Assembly: GCF_030463565.1 (NCBI RefSeq)
Contig: NC_134643.1
Coordinates: 17,559,606 to 17,623,605, forward strand
Length of the DNA: 64,000 nt
Source: Pelecanus crispus
Lineage: Eukaryota > Chordata > Aves > Pelecaniformes > Pelecanidae
Reading direction: 5' to 3'
Numbering within the stretch: the first letter of the stretch is position 1; every line of letters starts with the position of its first letter. A model generated the notes under the pieces. The model saw only the letters and a program-made list of their open reading frames with translations, searched no databases and was not told the origin of the DNA. The translations under genes and the position numbers were made by a program. Of the stretch, positions 60,142 through 64,000 are shown piece after piece.

Positions 60142-62949
60142 AATCTGACTGATTTTGTTCAAAGTGGACACTTACGTGTCTAGTAGCTAAGCATTTCACT
60201 GCAGCATCTACTAATTTGATTACCATTTGAACCATAATAAGACATGCTTTTGAGTCTCCTTTGTGAATTTCGAAGGCTGTCTTAATGAAAATGACAAAGG
60301 CTAGACATTTTGTAGTTGACATTTATTGGGATTTAGATTTTGGTTTTTTTGGAGTACTGGTGAAGTTTCTTTGGACCAATAGCTGGTATATTCTTTAGCA
60401 GAGGGACGTGGCATAAATAGGAATGTAGTTTGTAGCAGATTAGTAGAAAAAGTTTCAGTACAAGGAAGCAAAGGATAGGGAGTATGGAAGAAGCCTGTAC
60501 TGTCCAAGTTGGGAAGAAAGAATAAATTTTGCTGTTGCATGATATTCAGTTCACTGGAAAGCTTTCTCTGGCAGATTTCTTAAAAGAATCAACCTGTTTG
60601 AGGGAATTAAGACAGCTGGAATAAAAGAACATAATCTTTTCAAGGAAGTCATGTTTCCTTTCAAAGGAAACAGTTAATGGAAAAAAGCCAAAGCACAGAA
60701 AAATAAGGAATCCTTTCTGGTTTTTATACACTTATGATTGTACAACCATCAGTTAAAAAGGGTTATGTAGAAATCACCATCATGTGTACATGCAGTATAT
60801 AGACTTCATACGAGTGCCTGCATGCATGTTAGAGGAATGTTGTGGGTTTTCTGTTAGTTAATATGAGTTTATATATTAAAAACATTCTTCCTTTGCGACA
60901 AACACACGTCAGAACATTTTATGACTATGCTTTTTCTAGAGTGGGGTTGGCAGTTGTGAATTTTTTGTTTCCTTGTAGTCTCTGTAATTCTGATTATTTG
61001 AGACTTAATCATTATAATAACAGGCTCATTTTATTGGTACTGCATTTCTTTCTCCACAGTTCACATTTCTCATTTGTTCTGTTCACATGTAGTGAAGCTA
61101 GATTACAAACTGAGAAGAGGATTATCTTTTGTTGTGTGTTCATATACCATTTTGTGCAGTGAGCTTCCAATGGAGAGTGTTACCTGGAGTTTTCTAAAGG
61201 ATTTTCAAAAGCCAATTACATCAGAGCCAAGAACCTAGTGATAGTTTAAACTATTTTTTAATTCCTTAGTTTCATAGAATTGTAACAGAATACTAAGTTC
61301 TGACTGTTCACATTTCAAGAAAGATGTTAAAAAGACAAAAGACTAGAGATAAAAGTAATAAATTATTAAAAGATTAAATAACATGCTACACTGAAAAACT
61401 TAAGCTCAAATTATTTTCCTAATGAAAGAGTGAATTAAGTATAATTGTAATCAGCTATAAATATCAGCATTAAGAACATAAATTTGATGGAGAACATTTC
61501 TGTCTAACAAAGGTGTAGAAAGTTCCAAAAGATGGAAAAGGAAGTGAAATAAAAATCAGACATGAAACAAGCACTTACTTTTCAGAATGGGGGTGATAAA
61601 TTATTGGAACAACTTCCTTGCATGTGGTAAAACACTGCAAAATCTAAAAATAAAGAAAAGAGGGCTTACTAGGTATTACTGTCAAGTTCACTCACGGCCA
61701 TAAAGTTGAAGCAAGAATTAATTCAGAGAATTCATAGAGAAGCTGGTTAGCAGAGGGATGGGTTAGACCCTCGTGGTTGCAGTAGTTGCTTTGTATCTTT
61801 GATACTGGACTTACCCAACTTGCTAGTCTTTTATAACTCTGATGTTAAAATGAAGGTTATGATTTTCCATTAACTTCATAGCCCCTTAGGCTGGATAACT
61901 AGATTGAGATGCTATAAAAATTCGAATGATTAAATAAATTTTAAAAAATCCCCTTCTCCTAGGAGAGCTTGCATTATGAGGTGACAAAGACTCTCCATCT
62001 CAGGAAATCCAGAAAAGGGACTCTGTTCTTGATTTTCTTTGAACATTTATTTTCCTTTAAATAGTTAAATTGATTCTGTTACTCTCCTGAATGACATTTC
62101 TAAAGGTATTTGCTTGTTGGCCATGTTAAGATTTTAGCTTTACACAACTGTTATTGGGGAAACTAGGCCATGTGGAGAACTAATTAATTAGCAGCTATGT
62201 TATTAGTCGTAAGTGACTGGATTATAGAAATAACCTGTTCTGCTTAAAAAAGGCTATAGGTAATTGGAAAAACAGTTTTTAAAAGCTGATGCTAAATTTA
62301 GCTGGGAAGTGTAGACTGGTGATGTTTAGAGGCCAGCATTCTGATGTCATCTGTAAGATAAATTTTAATAGTAATTTGTCAGTTAAGTAAGTAGTTATAT
62401 CAGTTTAATGTGAAGGAATCATTTGTGTAGCCTGTGGAAAAAAGTAAATACACCAAAAACCTGAAGCCTCAATTAAAAAAACAGTAGTTTAAAATAATTT
62501 AAAGAAAAGTTAGCAGTGCCACTGTTTTCAATCTCTTGAGTTTTGTAACAATTTCAGTGTAACTGATGAGAGATAAAGGTAGCAGCATAATGGGCATTCT
62601 GTTAGACCTTCTCTGGTCTCAGTGTGACTTAATCATCAGCATGTTGCATATTTATCTTCTTTTACTGTTACACTTGTCATGCATTTTAAATCAAGTCCAA
62701 AAGATTTCTGAAGTGTAACATGATTATGGTGTAATGTGAAATATTCTTTACTGAAAAAAATGCAGATTTGAAAGAACAAAAAGTACTTACAAATTTATGA
62801 TATTTTACTGTTTAAAAAAATTAAAACTGACATTTAGCTGCCATTTTAGAACTTTTTTTTTTCCCTTTTGAAGTAAGTTTTCCTTCAAATTCATACATAG
62901 TTCTATTTCTAATGGAACTATAAAACTTAAAAACCCGAGATACGAAATA

Positions 62950-63725
62950 TGACATAATCATGGAATAATTTAGGTAAAAGGAACCTTTGTGTTATCCAGC
63001 CTCCTACTCACCTGCTGTGTCTGGCTCATCCTCCTGATCCATGCAAAGCCATCTTCAAAATTAGGCCAGGTTGCTCAGGGCCTTTCCCAGCTAAGGTTTG
63101 AAATTCTCTAATGGCAGAGACTGCACAACTCTCTGGGCAACTCATTCCAGTGCTTAATCACTCATTCTGGAAGAGTGTTTCCCTATATCCCTTCATAATT
63201 TCCTTTGTTGCAACTTTTGACTGTTGCATCTTGTCCTTTTGTTGTGCTCTCTGTGAACTGTCTGGCTCTCTCTTCTATAATGCTGTTCAGGAAGTGGAGG
63301 ATGGTAGTGGAAATTGATCCTCTGTAAACCTTGTCTTCTCCAAGCTGAATAAACTGAGCTCCATTGGCTTTTCCTCAAGTTGTGTGCTCTAGCCTGCTGA
63401 TTGTTTTGGGTTTTGTTTTTTTTTTTAGGGTCCATTTAACTGAACTGCCTCCAGTCTGTTGATTCAGCTGTACTTAGAGCCCCAAACTGTACCCAGTTTT
63501 CCATGTGGGGCCCCACATGTGTTGAACAGAGGGGGAATAATTGTTGCCTTTGATCTGCAGGCTGTGCTGACCCCAATACAACCCAATGTGGTGTTAAACC
63601 CGCATGGCTGCACCAGGACCTTTTCTGCACAGCTCATACCCCACCACTCAATCCCCAGTACCAGTACAGGACTTCAAATTTGTCTTTGTTGAACTTTGCG
63701 AGAGAGTCCACAAGGCTGTATAAAT
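62950..63725 (-). mobile_element. Old CR1 LINE fragment, minus orientation
   Basis: The sequence has antisense CR1 landmarks in order: CTCTCTGGGCAACTCATTCCAGTGC near 63129, GCATCTTGTCCTTTTG near 63226, TCTCCAAGCTGAATAAACTGAGCTCC near 63337, and TTGTTGAACTTTGCGAG near 63687. The coding frame is broken by many changes and a T-rich insertion at 63415-63427. It is much older than the CR1 at 59.2 kb. Confidence 0.82.
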
Positions 63726-63914
63726 AAACTTTTTTTTTTCGTCTGAGGTGACTGTCTGTGTCCCCCTCGAGTCACTATCAATTTAGTGTATGTAGGATCC
63801 TTTCCCTAACTATGTGTCTGTACCTTGCTTTTTCATGCACCTGTAGAAGTTGTCACTTAGTGACACTTAGTATCTTCCATCTGAGTGAAATGGAGAGCTT
63901 TTTTGAGTGTGCAA

Positions 63915-64000
63915 GCCCAACATCCTGTGTTGCATTAGGGACAGCATTGCCAACAGGGCAAGGGGGGGTGAGCCTTGCCCTCAGCACCAGTGAGACCATA
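63915..64000 (+). mobile_element. CR1 LINE fragment, plus orientation, cut by window edge
   Basis: GCATTAGGGACAGCATTGCC, then GTGAGCCTTGCCCTCAGCAC and CAGTGAGACCA, match the I-R-x-S-[IV]-A-S-R...E-V-[IL]-P-L-x-x-A-L-V-R-P-H block of CR1 ORF2. It runs off the right edge. It faces the neighbouring minus-strand copy, so the two are separate insertions or an inversion. Confidence 0.7.

Larger units (their letters stand above)
54933..64000 (+). other. Copine intron 3, 5' part
   Basis: AT-rich intron running past the window edge. It contains the CR1 pieces at 59.2-60.1, 62.9-63.7 and 63.9-64.0 kb and an exon-like segment at 58907-58971. No other gene was recognised. Confidence 0.75.

Noticed and set aside
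1-64000. Search for CRISPR arrays, bacterial-type operons, tRNA genes and complete retroviral or LINE elements
   Set aside because: None seen. All LTRs are solo, all CR1 copies are 5'-truncated, and no tRNA-like A/B-box pair with a cloverleaf was found by eye.

Overview
The window is nuclear DNA from a bird. The evidence is several CR1 LINE fragments, carrying the 3' end (GATTCTATGATTCTATG type) typical of avian CR1, and five well-preserved solo LTRs of avian endogenous-retrovirus type with 5-bp target-site duplications. Two split genes have vertebrate splice sites, and one starts in a GC-rich CpG island inside otherwise AT-rich sequence. The species cannot be named from sequence alone. No prokaryotic features, CRISPR arrays, operons or convincing tRNA genes were seen.

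Layout, left to right. (1) 1-4.7 kb: the last two coding exons, stop codon and poly(A) signal of a plus-strand glycoside hydrolase family 31 alpha-glucosidase (acid alpha-glucosidase/maltase type). The rest of that gene lies off the left edge. Its last intron holds a long poly-G/GGGA tract. (2) 4.7-31 kb: an intergenic stretch without a recognisable gene. It holds a 1.13-kb solo LTR (8419-9546, minus), one copy of an unclassified ~0.83-kb repeat (19.37-20.2 kb) and two abutting CR1 remnants (21.7-22.7 kb). (3) 31.1-32.8 kb: two related solo LTRs in opposite orientation, each with a perfect 5-bp duplication, just upstream of a CpG island. (4) 33.3-34.3 kb: the CpG-island promoter and first coding exon of a copine gene, best matched to CPNE8. 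The island contains a consensus CRE and an exact 72-bp palindrome. (5) 34-64 kb: introns of the copine gene, with exon 2 at 47857-47897 and exon 3 at 54886-54932. Exons 1-3 join in frame to give 55 residues, the start of the C2A domain; exon 4 was not found and should lie beyond the right edge. The introns carry the second copy of the ~0.83-kb repeat, a second copy each of the two LTR families (41851-42994 and 46356-46926), and CR1 pieces, one with a 290-codon reverse-transcriptase fragment.

The two genes lie in the same orientation about 29 kb apart; nothing suggests a functional link. I found no convincing novel multi-gene system. The items most worth checking are the 72-bp palindrome in the copine promoter, the uneven divergence of the ~0.83-kb repeat pair, the inverted LTR pair next to the promoter, and the identity of the GH31 gene.
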